Origin: Arthrobacter crystallopoietes
GTDB taxonomy: Bacteria; Actinomycetota; Actinomycetes; Actinomycetales; Micrococcaceae
DNA: 64,000 bases
Reading direction: 5' to 3'
NCBI RefSeq assembly: GCF_017603825.1
Contig: NZ_CP072014.1
Span: forward strand, 1-64,000
Position numbers and translations under genes: made by a program. This document shows positions 63,087-64,000 of this stretch, piece after piece (the first letter of the stretch is position 1; every line of letters begins with the position of its first letter). The notes below the pieces were generated by a model. It saw only the letters and a list, made by a program, of their open reading frames with translations, was not told the origin of the DNA and did not search any database.

Positions 63087-64000
63087 AGTCCTGCCGCCTT
63101 CCGCCGCCGGACCAGCCAGATGAAGACGGGCGCACCGATGATGGCGGTCATGATGCCGGCCTGGACCTCGCCGGGCAGCGCGATCAGCCGGCCCACGATG
63201 TCCGCACCAAGCAGCAGTACCGGCGCCAGCACCAGCGAGAACGGCAGGATCCAGCGGTAGTCCGGCCCGGTGAACGCGCGAACTACGTGCGGAATGACCA
63301 GCCCCACGAAGGCAATCGGCCCGGCCAGTGCCGTCGCCGCACCGCACAGGATGACCACCCCGAGGGCAGTGATGGCGCGGGAGAGGCCAACCTTCTGCCC
63401 GAGCCCGCGCGCCACATCGTCGCCCAGCGAAAGGTTGTTCAGGATCCGGCCGGTGAGCAGCGTGATCAGCAGTCCGACCGCTACAAACGGAATGACGGGC
63501 AGGATGACGTCCCAGCCGCGTCCGCTGACGTTGCCGACCTGCCAGAACCGGAAGGCCTCCAGCGTGTCCTGGCTGCTGACCAGAATGGCGTTCATGAGCG
63601 AACTGAGGCCGGCGGTGAGCGCTGCGCCGGCGAGCGCCAGCTTGATCGGCGTCGCGCCTTCGCGGCCCAGGCTGGCAATGCCATAAACAACGACGGCGGC
63701 AACCGCCGCGCCGACGAAGGCGAACCAGATGTAGCCGCTCAGGCTGCTGATGCCGAAGACGTAGATGCCCGTAACCACTGCCAGCGCCGCGCCGGCATTT
63801 ACCCCGAGAATGCCCGGGTCGGCGAGCGGGTTCCGGGCCACGCCCTGCATTGCGGCGCCGGCCACGCCGAGGGCCGCACCGACCAGCAGGGCCGTTACGG
63901 TCCGCGGAATGCGCGAGTGCACCACTGCATGGTCGCCGTTGGCCGGATCGAAATCCGTCAGCGCCGCGATGAGCGTTTCGAAGCTTATCGGCCGGGCGCC
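63083..64000 (-). CDS. iron-siderophore ABC transporter permease (FecC/FepD type), 5' end beyond window
   Basis: Partial permease of 305 residues seen. The frame stays open to the right edge: upstream of the first ATG at 63925 it reads SFETLIAALTDFDPANGDHAVVHSR, the normal FecCD lead-in to RIPRTVTALLVGAALGVAGAAMQGVARNPLADPGILGVNAGAALA. The gene therefore starts outside the window. First visible gene of the siderophore operon permease-permease-ATPase-SIP. Confidence 0.93.
   Translation of the reverse strand, partial: GARPISFETLIAALTDFDPANGDHAVVHSRIPRTVTALLVGAALGVAGAAMQGVARNPLADPGILGVNAGAALAVVTGIYVFGISSLSGYIWFAFVGAAVAAVVVYGIASLGREGATPIKLALAGAALTAGLSSLMNAILVSSQDTLEAFRFWQVGNVSGRGWDVILPVIPFVAVGLLITLLTGRILNNLSLGDDVARGLGQKVGLSRAITALGVVILCGAATALAGPIAFVGLVIPHVVRAFTGPDYRWILPFSLVLAPVLLLGADIVGRLIALPGEVQAGIMTAIIGAPVFIWLVRRRKAAGL

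Overview
The window reads as chromosome from a high-GC actinobacterium, most likely Micrococcales of the Arthrobacter/Micrococcaceae type. The evidence is indirect: an HspR-controlled dnaK operon with HAIR operators, a SAM-IV riboswitch, a mycobacterial-type LpqY-SugABC trehalose importer, fused Mrp antiporter subunits, and many genes with a -10-like box 6-7 bases before the start codon, as in leaderless actinobacterial transcripts. I see no prophage, insertion sequence, CRISPR array or plasmid function. It is mostly a core-genome segment with a few decayed patches.

Layout. 1-3000: tRNA methyltransferase TrmB, then an ECF sigma/anti-sigma pair divergent from a secreted-repeat lipoprotein. 3200-7800: dnaK-grpE-dnaJ-hspR on the minus strand with two HAIR sites over the dnaK promoter, and a RadC-like protein reduced to its N-terminal half running into hspR. 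7800-18000: MMPL exporter, acetyltransferase, methyltransferase, a decayed patch joining an oxidoreductase fragment to a PIN-toxin fragment, LysE exporter, low-molecular-weight phosphatase, a kinase-PabB fusion, a TetR remnant with an FAD monooxygenase, and cardiolipin synthase. 18000-24300: PabC, a SAM-IV riboswitch with DUF1737-rhodanese-MetZ, and a TPP-riboswitch-controlled YkoE/D/C thiamine-precursor importer.

24300-31100: six-gene Mrp (Mnh) sodium/proton antiporter operon. 31300-38200: MFS transporter, dCTP deaminase, a VanY-type peptidase with a beta-propeller tail, tryptophan dioxygenase and a KhtT/KhtU-like cation/proton antiporter. 38200-42700: LpqY-SugABC. 42800-48500: tRNA-Gly(CCC), a repeat-bearing membrane protein, PanD, AEC transporter, HerA-like ATPase and a membrane-anchored unknown. 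48500-54200: thioredoxin-NHL protein, CopD-CtaG fusion, HU, and ribosomal proteins S14, L33 and L28 in cysteine-poor forms. 54500-64000: MarR regulator, GDSL hydrolase, LysR/MFS pair, a frameshifted beta-propeller gene, a YnfA-like protein, and a siderophore uptake operon (two permeases, ATPase, reductase) that runs off the right edge.

Main leads: the P-loop kinase-PabB fusion, the RadC N-terminal orphan, the rhodanese-MetZ unit under SAM control, the TPP leader with a perfect Shine-Dalgarno-masking hairpin, the series of putative leaderless starts, and the three coding breaks that each look like loss of one G. None of these is proven to be a new system; each finding names a decisive test.
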